Assembly: GCA_023091735.1 (NCBI GenBank)
Contig: JALKBU010000245.1
Coordinates: 1-56,212 of the forward strand
Origin: Trichomonas tenax
Lineage: Eukaryota > Parabasalia > Trichomonadida > Trichomonadidae
DNA: 56,212 nucleotides
Direction: 5' to 3'
In this document: positions 20,669 through 31,011 of the stretch, piece by piece
How the letters are laid out: every line of letters starts with the position of its first letter
Numbering within the stretch: position 1 is the first letter of the stretch
The notes under the pieces: model-generated
The model's input: only the letters and a program-made list of their open reading frames with translations
Database searches by the model: none
What the model was told of the DNA's origin: nothing
Translations under genes and position numbers: made by a program

Positions 20669-22354
20669 TTAATCATTTTTTCGATCTTCATACATCTTGT
20701 GAACTAACACATTTGAAGTAACATATCCGAAGCACCCGTGAATTATCGCAACAGTGATACCTATAAAAATGCTGATTGTCCATATTTCGAAATATTGGCA
20801 AACAGAACTTCCTTCAATGACCGGTTTGAACATTCTATTGCAATATCTGATCATGTAGAGACCAGATGAAGCTGGTGCTATGAATGCAAACCATTGCCAA
20901 TTGTAATTTTGGAAAACTAAAAGGAAATAAACACCAGATGCTGTGAGAGATGCACTGCACATAAGCAACATAATTGTTTTAATGAACAAAAATCCCCAAT
21001 ATGAGACTTTTGTCATGTTAATTATTGATTCAACTATAAAAGTAATTTCCTGATATGTCACGAATGAAAGAAGGAAACATATTATTAGAATAAGAGGAAT
21101 GTAAACTAATTTTCCAAGTATTGGGATTTTTGAAGGATATATTGCTGGTTCTGGTGTGTTGAAGAATTTTGGTATTGGATATTTTTCATATGCCTTTATA
21201 CCTATTACACCTGATCCAATTGATGTCGTTATTATTAATATTAAGAGCTCAACGATCGAAATTATTGACAATATGCGTGTTGAATCAAATATAACTGATA
21301 AAACATTTAGCACATAGGCTGCTATTAACATTGACAGAGGAAGAACGAACGGAGCAATTGAAGCCAATAATTTTCTATGAACTGCATAAATTGATGTGAA
21401 ATGCAGTGTAAAGTATGTTGAAATTGATCCTGACAACAATATCAATATAAATGATGTCCATAATTGATATGATGTCCATAAACAATTAAAAAATATGAAA
21501 TTAATGATGATTTGGAATAAAATGACGAAAATCAGCTGTGCTCCAGCTCCAATAGTTGGGTACAACAAAATTGGAAATGATGGAGTCCTAAACACATCAG
21601 AAGCTAAATCTCGAAAAGATTCGAAGTTAAAACTATAAATTTCAATCATAGGAACATCTTTCATTTCAAGGGGTGCTTCTTTGATGTAGAAAACGTAAAT
21701 GTTCCTTAAGAAAAACATAAATGTCGCTAAAATTAATCCAAGCATGAATAATTTTTTTCTATGAATTTTGTTCATGACATTCAAAAAGTATGGTCCGTGT
21801 AAAATATTGTTCGGAAGTGTTTTATTGACTTCTGTCCATTCTGATGAAAAATAATAAGAAATCGATTGAGAAGAATTGATATCAACTGGTTCTAATGGCG
21901 TGACACTGAACCCTTGTAGTACTTTGTTGTAATGAACAAATGTAAAATGGTAATGACTGAACAATTTATGTCCATTTGAAGATGCTGAACCAAACTGAGT
22001 GAAACGATATAATTTTTCGATATTAAACTTGATCCAATATCTATTTGTTATAGTTTTGTTAAGTTTATTTCGAATTTCATCGTTTATTTCCATTTTGCAA
22101 TTTAAATATTTTGATGTATTTCGATAATATTGGAAATTTGTCGATATTTCTCTTATGTTTTCGCCGTAGATTCGCTGAATTATCGATGATTTATCAGGTT
22201 TTGATGAATTTATAAAACAAAATGGCAATTTTGCATAGTTAAGCGAGCCAAAAGGAGTGTCTTTAGCACCTACTTTAGCTATATAAACCTCTACCGGTGC
22301 ACTTTCTTTGGGTGTTTGATTCAAAAATAATAGTAAAATATTGATTAAAAACAT
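20669..22354 (-). CDS. Transmembrane 9 superfamily (nonaspanin/EMP70) protein
   Basis: 561 residues. It has an N-terminal signal peptide (MFLINILLLFL), a lumenal domain of about 190 residues, then nine hydrophobic helices. Family landmarks are the cytosolic DVFRTPSFPILLYPTIGAGA stretch after TM1 and the late block with WYAF/SAS-like spacing. The last residues, KMYEDRKND, match the KxD/E C-terminal Golgi-retention signal of nonaspanins. These proteins act in Golgi/endosome sorting of membrane proteins. A TCATT initiator (22363-22367, read on the minus strand) lies about ten bases before the ATG, inside the 28-bp gap to the upstream gene. The lumenal domain is shorter than in animal TM9SFs. Confidence 0.85.
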   Translation of the reverse strand: MFLINILLLFLNQTPKESAPVEVYIAKVGAKDTPFGSLNYAKLPFCFINSSKPDKSSIIQRIYGENIREISTNFQYYRNTSKYLNCKMEINDEIRNKLNKTITNRYWIKFNIEKLYRFTQFGSASSNGHKLFSHYHFTFVHYNKVLQGFSVTPLEPVDINSSQSISYYFSSEWTEVNKTLPNNILHGPYFLNVMNKIHRKKLFMLGLILATFMFFLRNIYVFYIKEAPLEMKDVPMIEIYSFNFESFRDLASDVFRTPSFPILLYPTIGAGAQLIFVILFQIIINFIFFNCLWTSYQLWTSFILILLSGSISTYFTLHFTSIYAVHRKLLASIAPFVLPLSMLIAAYVLNVLSVIFDSTRILSIISIVELLILIITTSIGSGVIGIKAYEKYPIPKFFNTPEPAIYPSKIPILGKLVYIPLILIICFLLSFVTYQEITFIVESIINMTKVSYWGFLFIKTIMLLMCSASLTASGVYFLLVFQNYNWQWFAFIAPASSGLYMIRYCNRMFKPVIEGSSVCQYFEIWTISIFIGITVAIIHGCFGYVTSNVLVHKMYEDRKND

Positions 22355-22382
22355 TCAACAAAAATGAACAACAAAAAAAAAT

Positions 22383-23912
22383 TTAATCAGAGTAATCGTC
22401 ATACCATTCGACAGGTTCATATGTAACTACAGCATTAATTTTTTCAACAGGAGCCCCATAACACTTAAGGATTCTTTTATACATATTGGTGCTATCAGCG
22501 AACAATCTTGGATTGAAGGTATCCCATGATTCGACTTTTGAACATAATTTTTTAAAAGCATTGTAAAACCTGACTTTGTAAGCGAGTTCATAGAAATTTT
22601 CATTGTCTGGGTATTCGAGTTTGTTCCTTGTTTCATTGTCCATGTCCGGGATTCCCATTGAATATGGATTTCGATAATACATCTTCAAATCAATGTTATA
22701 CTGCATTAATATCTCAAAGCATTTGCGCGCTTTGTTAAAAACAGCAGCAAATAGCATAGATGGAGTTGGTTTGACCCTTTTTAATATCTTTCTTAAAATG
22801 ATGTATTGATCGTATTCAATCACTGTTTCGATGCAATTTTTTTGTGTATAAAGACTTCCTTCCATTATGTAATACAACAGAAACTGAATGGAATCACTGG
22901 TGCAGGCATCTCTTATATGAGCAGTTAATTTAGGAATATTTTCATGCTCCAACATTAAATTGATGTTGTCGCTTTTCACAATGCTTTCATTATATAATTT
23001 GAGATCATAACCAACTAATTCCATCTCCCATTGAGCGATGTCAATGTGGTGATATATAATTGCCTCATCGACGCCATTGGGTGGTATATATTTTAAGCAT
23101 CTTGCTATCTCCAAACATCCACCGCGTAAATCTTTTCCAACGAGTTTATTAGCAATATCAGGATAATGCAATAAAATATGCCTGAATATGTTTGTTGCTT
23201 TAGAGAATGATATGCAGTTCATGAGAGTGCCTAATTCGTCTGGGCAACAATAATGCTCAAAAGATATTGTTAGAAGTGTTGGCAAATCATGATTCACAGT
23301 GTATTTCATGAACGCTTCAAGATCATCATGCAAAACAATGGAACGAATAGAGCCAGGCAAGTCGCCATACTCCACGACGTGATAAACAAGGTTTCTGTCG
23401 TTGAGGATTTCTAATATTTTCTTGCTATTTGATAGAAATCCAGAAGTCATCTTTTGAATTTGCTTTTTATAAAATTCCGCTGTGGAACTGCACTGAAAGA
23501 AAATGCCTAAGTACAAAGTCATGGCCTCGTCCATGTAAAACTTGGTCTTGTCAAGCATGTAATCAGTTATAGCAATTCTTAATAAATCAATTGAAACTAA
23601 TTCTTTGCGTAAACAGAAATGGAGGAAAAAGTAATCATTATTCAATCTCTGAAGTAATGTCTGTTCTATTATTTTAGCATATTCAGGTTTGTGTTTGGCA
23701 ACATTTGATAAAATTTCGGCAAGATGGATAGCAATGTTAAAACGCCTTTTTGATATCGTCTGCATAGAAATGATTATGTATGTGAGATGTTTTGGTCTTT
23801 TTTCGAGATAATCAATTAACATCTTCGAATTTTCTTCGACATTCGACTCGTTTACATCGTAGAGGTACTCTACCATCGTTCCAAATGCCTTTAGTTTGGT
23901 TAATTTCCGCAT
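22383..23912 (-). CDS. DUF3447 / divergent ankyrin-type protein
   Basis: 509 residues from ATG 23912, chosen because a TCATT initiator (23924-23928 on the minus strand) sits 12-16 bases upstream; an ATG at 23933 lies before that initiator. Entirely helical repeat-like sequence. The block PGSIRSIVLHDDLEAFMKYT is typical of the DUF3447 region found before ankyrin repeats in the huge trichomonad family, and later repeats (IDIAQWEMELVG, ARKCFEILMQYNIDLKMY) are degenerate ankyrin pairs. No membrane segment. Probably a protein-interaction scaffold; target unknown. Tandem with its neighbours on the minus strand, 114 bp after the previous gene. Confidence 0.75.
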   Translation of the reverse strand: MRKLTKLKAFGTMVEYLYDVNESNVEENSKMLIDYLEKRPKHLTYIIISMQTISKRRFNIAIHLAEILSNVAKHKPEYAKIIEQTLLQRLNNDYFFLHFCLRKELVSIDLLRIAITDYMLDKTKFYMDEAMTLYLGIFFQCSSTAEFYKKQIQKMTSGFLSNSKKILEILNDRNLVYHVVEYGDLPGSIRSIVLHDDLEAFMKYTVNHDLPTLLTISFEHYCCPDELGTLMNCISFSKATNIFRHILLHYPDIANKLVGKDLRGGCLEIARCLKYIPPNGVDEAIIYHHIDIAQWEMELVGYDLKLYNESIVKSDNINLMLEHENIPKLTAHIRDACTSDSIQFLLYYIMEGSLYTQKNCIETVIEYDQYIILRKILKRVKPTPSMLFAAVFNKARKCFEILMQYNIDLKMYYRNPYSMGIPDMDNETRNKLEYPDNENFYELAYKVRFYNAFKKLCSKVESWDTFNPRLFADSTNMYKRILKCYGAPVEKINAVVTYEPVEWYDDYSD

Positions 23913-24026
23913 AGGAATAAAAGAATGACTCATGAAAAAATGAAAATATCCAAAATTTCTTCCAAACGTAAAATAAAAATCGATTTTGGTAAATGAAATC
24001 ACTAAATAAAATAAACTTTACATCAA

Positions 24027-25373
24027 TCAAAAGTCCGGGTTAAGAGTTGCTGCGAATTGTCCAAGGGCAGTGACGACAGTGTCTAATTGGAGGATCTTCA
24101 TTCTCATCACTTTGTCGAGGACTTCAGAAAAGTTCGGGAATCTCCACTTTGTCCTTCCGATAACTCTAATATCGGTTGGCTCCGTGTGGATCTCTCCGCT
24201 CATTGCTAGAGCATTGGCGACCTTGGAAACTTTGCTGAATGATATGAGAGCAACAGAGCAGAGTCTCCTGAAGTGATGAGGAAGTTCTTCGTCCATAGAG
24301 TTCGTTGCAACAGTCATGACAACGAATGGCTTCGGGCAATGGTTATGCCTAACTGCCCAAATAGTCAACAACTGAAGTGCTGCTGCTGCGAGGAACTCGT
24401 TGTGGCTGCGAGCATCGTTGTTGACCATCGTCAAAACTTCCGGTGTAACATTCTCTGGGTTGGCATGGCTCAAGATGTAATATCTCAAGAATGTGTATCC
24501 ATCCTGAGACAGTTCGACGCCATCTTCATTGACGAAACTTGGTGGGCGTGTTAGCTGCTGGCAAACACTTGCAACAAGTGTCTTCTCGATATCGAGGAAT
24601 GATTGCTTTGGTTGTGCAGCGAGCCACTCAACATGCTCGAGTTTTTCTGGTGCCTCTGAGTGAGCAAAGAATCGGAGTATAACTGGCTTGAACCAGAACG
24701 CTGGATAAAGAAGTGCTGATGACTTAACATCGTAATGAGTAACTGGATTCTTTGTGAGGAACCAGTCCGCGAACTCTTCTTCTGGAATGTTCTGCTGCAT
24801 CTCCGCAGAGCTGAGCATCATGCCGATGGCGCAGTGGGCGGTGAGCTCGCGAAGTGAAGGGCGAATTTCAGGAATTAAATTTTGCATCAATGTGTTATTT
24901 GAGCAGAAAATACGCAAAAGGAGTTCACCAGCGCGTCTGCTCTTATGTATTGATGTCGTTTCACGAAGAATTACAATAGAATGTGGAGGATTCGAAATAT
25001 ATTCTGCAAAACGGTTTGGATCGTGAAGGAATAACATCAGAAGAACGTCTAAAGCTTTGGTCTTAGGATACTTGCAAAATGGAAACAGAATTTTAAGTAC
25101 ATTTGGCTGATCGAATAAAAAGCTGACATTCTGCTGGTGATAAAGCAATGCTTGATTTATAAGTTCGATAATTGGTGTGTAGAGTACTGATGTCGTCCTC
25201 TGATCCGCCAAAGAAGTCAGCATCGTTGGTAATAAGTTAATTAAAATATATTCTGGAAGTTCTTTGACGTATTGAAGAAGCTCTGCGTACGACTCTGCGA
25301 GGTTCTCGTTGGGATTCTTTGTGATGAAACCAAGTAATTCATTAACGCGAAATTGGATCTTCTCAGAATCCAT
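24027..25373 (-). CDS. Helical-repeat (HEAT/ARM-like) protein of unknown function
   Basis: 448 residues, ATG at 25373, no signal peptide or membrane helix. The whole length reads as paired amphipathic helices (for example LINLLPTMLTSLADQ, ALDVLLMLFLHDPNRFAEYI, ELTAHCAIGMMLSSAEMQ), as in HEAT/ARM solenoids. A TCACTTTTCTCA initiator-like sequence lies about 45 bp upstream. Codons are fairly optimised in the 3' half, suggesting moderate expression. I recognise no specific family; an adaptor-like or tubulin/trafficking scaffold role is possible but not shown. Confidence 0.75.
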   Translation of the reverse strand: MDSEKIQFRVNELLGFITKNPNENLAESYAELLQYVKELPEYILINLLPTMLTSLADQRTTSVLYTPIIELINQALLYHQQNVSFLFDQPNVLKILFPFCKYPKTKALDVLLMLFLHDPNRFAEYISNPPHSIVILRETTSIHKSRRAGELLLRIFCSNNTLMQNLIPEIRPSLRELTAHCAIGMMLSSAEMQQNIPEEEFADWFLTKNPVTHYDVKSSALLYPAFWFKPVILRFFAHSEAPEKLEHVEWLAAQPKQSFLDIEKTLVASVCQQLTRPPSFVNEDGVELSQDGYTFLRYYILSHANPENVTPEVLTMVNNDARSHNEFLAAAALQLLTIWAVRHNHCPKPFVVMTVATNSMDEELPHHFRRLCSVALISFSKVSKVANALAMSGEIHTEPTDIRVIGRTKWRFPNFSEVLDKVMRMKILQLDTVVTALGQFAATLNPDF

Positions 25374-26589
25374 TTTTTTATTTTTATTTCGAAATTTACA
25401 AAAAATAAACTTGAGAAAAGTGACTTAAATTATTTTTGTCATCTTTTCTTTCTTTAAATTGCTTGACGAAAGATTCGCACAGAAACTAGTTGTCGTCTCC
25501 TGATGATTCTTCTTAGATTACAATGGTTATTTTCTCTTTATATATTGATATTAGTCAATTCATAATACTTTTAGGTTTAACTTATATTCATTGCGTAATG
25601 CTTGTACACTGAGTTTTTTTATATTCTTTTCGCTTAATATTTTTGAATTGTTAATGAATTGTTCCTATTCAAAAATGCATCTAATTCACAATTATATGCA
25701 AGTAGTACTTTATGATTTATAAAGGACATAGTTGTAATTCAACAAAAATTGAATTTCAGACATTTTCTTCCAAGCATGAAGAGATTCGTAACAGAACTGC
25801 CTACAACATGGGCTTCATGTACGCTGAATTACATGCATTAATCACATAATATTAATTGAAAAATTAATTAACCCCACCTGTAACTTATTGTTCGTGCACA
25901 CAGAATAACCTACACCTAGATATGCTACATCCTGAAGTGTGAGGTCATATTAAAAAAATGTTTATGAATGGAATCACAATGGTTGGAGGAACAACTCAGT
26001 TTCCACAGACCCATGTGCTGTCTCTATTACTGCAATGATGTGCATTTTGCATAAAGAAAGTTATTGCATTTGTTGACATCTACTCTCAATGAATCATCCA
26101 AAGTCAAGAGAGGTACAACATTAATTCGCCCCAGCCTTTAATGTTTACGCATAAACTTTACTCCAATTTGTGTAAAAAAATGTTGCTATAATTGGATATC
26201 ATCCGATTTCTCCTTTTCTCCTTGTTTTCCGGTAATAATGACGATGTGCATTCTCGTGAAAACGATCACGAGGCCAGATGTAAATGTTTTCGAAATTTCA
26301 AATTCTCATTTTTTAAGGCAACCATTATCCTTCAAGTCATCTTTTTGATGATAATGCACAGATATAAAAAAGCCAAAATGACAAATTTGACAATAAAAAG
26401 CGTCATTGATCCTCATGTCAAAAATTTTTCTGGGTTTTTGGTTTATATTTGATTTGACTGAGTTTGATTAAGTTCCAAAAAATGACAAAATACGAGAGAC
26501 AAAAAAGTCATTAAAATTGTAAACCGTCAAGAGTTACTCTCAAAAATTGACTGACTGACATTTGGCAGAAACATCAATAATATATAAAA
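25374..26589. other. Spacer of 1.2 kb between divergent genes
   Basis: No convincing gene. Around 25760-26110 the composition is more balanced, with short open stretches in several frames, possibly a decayed sequence. A frame at 26192-26452 starts with TTG and has no protein-like features. Confidence 0.4.
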
Positions 26590-26976
26590 ATGGAATCCGC
26601 TGATTCGAAGAACGTAAAATCGCGCCAGAAGCCGGTCCGCAAGGCCAGATTTATATACGCGCCGTGGCAGTACATGCCGAATATGATGTTGCCCGAACGC
26701 CCAATTATGATTCAGGAACAGCCGGTGTTGCTCAAACCACAAAATAAACCAAAAGTTGTTGATACAGCGAATATGAAGCACAGTATCTCAGAGCCAAACT
26801 TAATGCTGAACTTCGATTTGCCTAAAATTGAAAAAGTCGATAATATACAAAGGACGAATCCACCCGGAAACTTCGACATCATATCACGTGGTAATTTACC
26901 ATCGATTTCTTTCGTTCACGGCAACGTAATCGTAGAACCGGCGCCAGCTCACTCTGATATTGCTGCATTTAACTAA
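26590..26976 (+). CDS. Small hypothetical protein
   Basis: 128 residues, ATG in the context TATAAAAATGG. The sequence looks real: a basic N terminus (SRQKPVRKARFIYAPWQY), a Met/Pro-rich stretch (MPNMMLPERPIMIQEQP) and a charged tail, with codon use like the neighbours. Largely disordered, no membrane helix or known domain. A proline-rich, basic small protein of this kind could bind microtubules or another partner, but nothing proves that. Confidence 0.6.
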   Translation: MESADSKNVKSRQKPVRKARFIYAPWQYMPNMMLPERPIMIQEQPVLLKPQNKPKVVDTANMKHSISEPNLMLNFDLPKIEKVDNIQRTNPPGNFDIISRGNLPSISFVHGNVIVEPAPAHSDIAAFN

Positions 26977-27197
26977 TAGAGTTAGTTATATATATGGCTT
27001 GCATCCAAGCCCCTACATGTGTATTCTTAAATCTTTATGTATACAGAATTTCAATAAATTTCTTTGTTTTAATTTCGTTATATGAAATCTACCTGGAATG
27101 TGATATGAGATACGAGTTATCTAGCGGAGTCCGATGGAAAATTGTGGTTTTTCTGATAAAATAAAAATTAAACAATACATTTTAATAACACAGTTAT

Positions 27198-28142
27198 CTA
27201 GAATTTGGCGAAGTGCCTATCGAGCACTTCAATAGGCAGTGCAAGTACCGGGTCAATCTTTGGGAGATCGCAGCATCCAAACAGAGATAGACCAGCGCAG
27301 CCGAAAAATGTGTGATATGGATCTGCATGGTTGCCAGGACGATCGGCTATGCCACCTGTTTCTTGGTCTTGGGCAGATAATATAAAATCACGAAGTCTAT
27401 CAACTTCAACACATTGATATTCATTCATTATGGCAATAGATGCGCCAACCCACCACGAGTAGCACACATCTGAGTCTTTCTCTGGTCTGCCGTTAAATCC
27501 TCCGTCAAGAGTCTGTCGTTCTGATAAAAATAGCCGAAGTTTAATATTATCGGCTTTTTCAAGCGCATTGGCTATCTTTAATGCTGCCAATGCTGTGAAT
27601 GTCTGTCCGCAATGCGATTCGCAGTGTGGAAAAGATCCAAATCCTCCATCCCAATTCTGACACTTTAATAACCATTCAACGGCAAGATCCACATTGATGG
27701 CATTGAGTCTGTTCAATAGCTTGAGGATTGTGAATGCGCAGAATGTGAATTTTGTGTCAACTTCTCCGTCCCATTGACCATTTGAGAAAGATCCGTCTTC
27801 ATTCTGTAATTTCGCGACCCATTTAACTATTGGCTCTGGATCTATCAAATCGAAGCGGTTATATAGTATTAATGTTTGAATAACTGATAACGTGTTATGA
27901 ATATTTGATCCTAATCCGATATTACCGGCAAAAACTCCATCTGCTGTCTTGCATTTCAAGAGAAAATCTATTGCTTCTTCTTTATCTAGTTTATCTAATG
28001 TTCCCATTAAATATAATGCGCTAGAAGCCCAATAATAGTTGTTTGAACGCATTGACACTGTCATCCAGTACGCCAATGACTCTCTATCTTTGATCAGATT
28101 CAATATAAATTTAGTATTCTTTTCCCTCTCTAAAACAGACAT
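27198..28142 (-). CDS. RABGGTB: Rab geranylgeranyltransferase beta subunit
   Basis: 314 residues from ATG 28142 (MSVLEREKNTKF), chosen because it follows TTTCA and matches the family start; a Met 14 codons upstream is less likely. The alpha-alpha barrel repeats of prenyltransferase beta subunits are clear, with the QNxDGSF/QNWDGGFG signatures. Zinc ligands are present: Asp225 and Cys227 in DSDVCYSWW, and His277 in DPYHTFFG. The NGRPEKDSDVCYSWW and GGIADRPGNHADPYH blocks are closest to Rab GGTase rather than farnesyl- or GGTase-I. The enzyme adds two geranylgeranyl groups to Rab C-terminal cysteines, with the alpha subunit and Rab escort protein. Confidence 0.93.
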   Translation of the reverse strand: MSVLEREKNTKFILNLIKDRESLAYWMTVSMRSNNYYWASSALYLMGTLDKLDKEEAIDFLLKCKTADGVFAGNIGLGSNIHNTLSVIQTLILYNRFDLIDPEPIVKWVAKLQNEDGSFSNGQWDGEVDTKFTFCAFTILKLLNRLNAINVDLAVEWLLKCQNWDGGFGSFPHCESHCGQTFTALAALKIANALEKADNIKLRLFLSERQTLDGGFNGRPEKDSDVCYSWWVGASIAIMNEYQCVEVDRLRDFILSAQDQETGGIADRPGNHADPYHTFFGCAGLSLFGCCDLPKIDPVLALPIEVLDRHFAKF

Positions 28143-29064
28143 TGAAAAAAAAAATAATATTTTTTCACCCTTTGGAGCCTTCAATTTTGAAGATATGTAA
28201 ATCAGAGTTGAATCCTTATATTATATGTCTTGACATGTATCTATGGTACTATGTATCCATTCTATGGCTCCATCATTGCATGCCAGAAATGTTGATTTTC
28301 CTTTTATAAAAATGATTTCGTCGATGCATTTCATAAACATATAACTTAGTTTCAAAATAGTATACACTCTTTCTAGTATCATACATCAATACATTGATAC
28401 CACTTAATTTTGTGAGTCATAAGCATTATGAGATTAATCCGATATTCTTATGTCTAAAAATGTGTTTTTTCCATAACTTGTTCAAAATCTGGACCTTTAA
28501 TATTTGATTTGAAATAAGTCCTTCTAAAGGCATATTCAACGAGTCTAAGAATAACTTTACATTGGCACTAATAGATATGGTTATAATTACCAATTGTAGA
28601 TAAGTATTTGCAAAAAATTGTAATTACTTTTAATATTTATTGTATAAATCAAAAACTTTCTCACAAATAGATATGCTATAATGGTATATCATAAATGTAG
28701 AGAGATTTTGGTTCAACTAAGAAATATATTTTTGCAATATTATAATTTTATTAAGACTTATAAAATAAGTACCAATTGAAAGCTTGTGACTAGCACATAA
28801 TAATCTATAGTATGTTTGATGTTGATGGAAATATACTAAGATTTTATAAGCACAAAGTATGAAAAATATCTCTGACATGCGGTGGCTATGGCGTGGAAAG
28901 GCAAAATATTGATCTCCGAGTTTCCGAAATTCACGTTCAATAAATCAAATGAAGAAAAAATGACAAGCAAATATTTTTGGCCAAAACCCAATTTTTCGTA
29001 TTACACAGCCTAAGGAAGCCCCAGAAAAGCGAAAAATGATATGATTTGGAAGTTGTCAAAAATG
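28143..29064. other. Spacer upstream of enolase and RabGGT beta
   Basis: AT-rich, no gene. ATACATGTCA (minus-strand reading near 28231-28240) and TTTACATATC near 28190 resemble the ACATG-N-CA motif seen before other genes. Confidence 0.4.
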
Positions 29065-29072
29065 AGCGGTTT
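29065..29072 (+). promoter_or_regulatory. M3 core-promoter motif (AGCGGTTT) that fixes the enolase start
   Basis: AGCGGTTT fits the trichomonad M3 consensus (A/G/T)(A/G)C(G/C)G(T/C)T(T/A/G). It lies 13 bp before the ATG at 29086 and downstream of in-frame ATGs at 29041 and 29062, so those are unlikely to be starts. Confidence 0.7.
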
Positions 29073-29085
29073 TGGCCACTTTATA

Positions 29086-30534
29086 ATGTCTGCTGATAAG
29101 GTTGCTGAGACCAAAACATACATTGAAACATCAAAGGTCCGCGAAGTCCTCCAGGAGGGCCTCAACATGGCACTCGAAAAGAAGCCAGAAGACTTAGCTG
29201 GCTTCCTTTCGAAATTACTCGAACATCGCGCTCTTCCACCAACAATCCACCACCTCGTTGGCCGTGAAGTCCTCGACTCCCGCGGCAATCCAACAGTCGA
29301 AGTTGATGTCTACGCAAACTTCTGCGGCAGAGTTATCCTCGCCGGCCGCTCCTCAGCCCCATCCGGCGCTTCCACAGGCTCCAACGAGGCTGTCGAGCTC
29401 CGTGACAAGGATCCAAAGCGTTACAATGGCAAGGGCACATTAAAGGCCGCAAAGAATGTCACCGAAATCATCTCACCAGCACTCAAGGATCTCCCATTAG
29501 TCGACCTTCTTGACCTCGATATGAGAATCCGCAAGCTCGATGGCACAGAACTCAAGACAAACCTTGGTGGCAACGCTCTCACAGCTACGTCCTTCGCTCT
29601 CGCTGAGTCCGCTGCTAAGCTCTTCGAGGAGCCACTCTTCCTCTACTTCGCTCGCCAGTTCCACAAGGAGATGCCAGAGAAGTTCCACCTTCCGCAGCCA
29701 TTCTTTAACATCCTCAACGGTGGCAAGCACGCTGGTGGCAACCTCAAGCTCCAGGAGTTCATGGTCGCCCCATCCACAGACTACCCATTCCCAGACCAGC
29801 TCCGTATGGTCGCTGAGGTTTACCAGAAGCTCGGTGCTAAGCTCGCTAAGGAGTACGGCGTTTCCGCTAAGAACCTCGGTGATGAGGGTGGCTACGCTCC
29901 ACTCCTCAACTCCCCAGAGGAAACACTCACAATCATCGAAGCCGCTATCAAGGATGCCGGCTACACACCAGGCAAAGACATCTTCATCGGCCTCGATGCT
30001 GCCTCCTCCGAGTTCTACGATGGGGAGAAGAAGCTCTACGAAGTCGAAGTCGGCGTCTTCAAGACAGGCCTCGAGATGATCGAGTACTGGAAGAACCTCG
30101 TCGAGAAGCATCCAGCTATCATCTCCATCGAGGATGGCCTCCACGAGAAGGACTACGAGCACTGGAAGCTCCTTAACCAGGCTCTCGGTGAGAAGATCCA
30201 GCTCGTTGGTGATGACCTTTACACAACAAACCCGAAGACAATCGCAAAGGGCTTAGAAGGCAAGTGGTGCAACGCCCTCCTCCTCAAGGTCAACCAGATC
30301 GGTACAATTTCAGAAGCTATGAAGTCTGCCTCCCTCATTCTCGAGGCTGACCAGAACGTCATGGTTTCCCACCGCTCCGGTGAAACATGCAACTCCGTCA
30401 TTGCTGATCTCGCTGTTGCCATCGGCGCTCAGTCCATCAAGACTGGCTCAACAGCTCGCGGAGAACGCATCCAGAAGTACACACGCCTCCTTCAGATCTA
30501 CGAGTACCTTAAGGAACACGATATGCTCGAATAA
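29086..30534 (+). CDS. ENO: Enolase with an N-terminal Dpy-30/RIIa-like extension
   Basis: 482 residues. It catalyses 2-phosphoglycerate to phosphoenolpyruvate in glycolysis. Signatures: GREVLDSRGNPTVEVDV, the mobile loop SGASTGSNEAVELRD, GDEGGYAP (proton-transfer Glu), DDLYTTNP, the catalytic Lys in LLLKVNQIGT, SHRSGET and KTGSTARGERIQKY. Two deviations stand out: the usual SHRSGETED(T) is SHRSGETCNS, and the usual KTG-APCRSER is KTGSTARGER. The first ~55 residues are extra and read YIETSKVREVLQEGLNMALE, then KKPEDLAGFLSKLLE, closely following the Dpy-30 motif spacing. Codons are strongly C-ending, a mark of high expression. The M3 motif at 29065 sets the start. Confidence 0.95.
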   Translation: MSADKVAETKTYIETSKVREVLQEGLNMALEKKPEDLAGFLSKLLEHRALPPTIHHLVGREVLDSRGNPTVEVDVYANFCGRVILAGRSSAPSGASTGSNEAVELRDKDPKRYNGKGTLKAAKNVTEIISPALKDLPLVDLLDLDMRIRKLDGTELKTNLGGNALTATSFALAESAAKLFEEPLFLYFARQFHKEMPEKFHLPQPFFNILNGGKHAGGNLKLQEFMVAPSTDYPFPDQLRMVAEVYQKLGAKLAKEYGVSAKNLGDEGGYAPLLNSPEETLTIIEAAIKDAGYTPGKDIFIGLDAASSEFYDGEKKLYEVEVGVFKTGLEMIEYWKNLVEKHPAIISIEDGLHEKDYEHWKLLNQALGEKIQLVGDDLYTTNPKTIAKGLEGKWCNALLLKVNQIGTISEAMKSASLILEADQNVMVSHRSGETCNSVIADLAVAIGAQSIKTGSTARGERIQKYTRLLQIYEYLKEHDMLE

Positions 30535-30753
30535 ATACAATAATTATTATTACTTTAATAAAATTCTAATAGTTTTTATAAACAAATTTTTGTCATCGAA
30601 ATGTATTTGATAATGAACTGCTTCATTTTCATTTTGATATATTATTGAAATCGAAATTTGTTAATGAAATTCAATTTCATTTGGATGACAGAGTTATATT
30701 TCTCTATTTTATTAATTTTTCAGTTCGAGATCTGGATTTTGTTAAATAAACTG

Positions 30754-31011
30754 TTAATTTCCGAGCGATTTTTCATATTTCAAGTGAGAAAGGCGATTTG
30801 CGATAGCTGCTTGTGTTTGCAAATAAATGTATTCGTCTGAAAACTTGAATTGAGGATTTGAAAGATATTTTTGATTAAATTCCGGATTTAAATCGCCCAA
30901 TTTTGAGCATAAAGACTTGAATTCTTCTTGACTCGATTCTACAACGCTTTTTCTATATGTGTATCCTCTCCACACTCTCTGAATGATCTTTGCTGCCGTT
31001 GTTTCATCCAT
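30754..31011 (-). CDS. Small IQ-motif protein
   Basis: 85 residues, ATG at 31011 in TTTTCAAATGG, the same start context seen at 9123 and 19334. Residues 6-19 (AAKIIQRVWRGYTYRK region) form a textbook IQ calmodulin/centrin-binding motif, IQxxxRGxxxR/K. The rest (FKSLCSKLGDLNPEFNQKYL, then IYLQTQAAIANRLSHLKYEK) is helical and contains a second weaker Q-rich amphipathic helix. The short length suits a flagellar or cytoskeletal calmodulin-binding peptide. It is convergent with enolase. Confidence 0.7.
   Translation of the reverse strand: MDETTAAKIIQRVWRGYTYRKSVVESSQEEFKSLCSKLGDLNPEFNQKYLSNPQFKFSDEYIYLQTQAAIANRLSHLKYEKSLGN

Noticed and set aside
22383..24002. Longer N-terminal form of the DUF3447 protein
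   Set aside because: The upstream first codon is GTG, and the added residues are a translation of T-rich promoter DNA containing the initiator.
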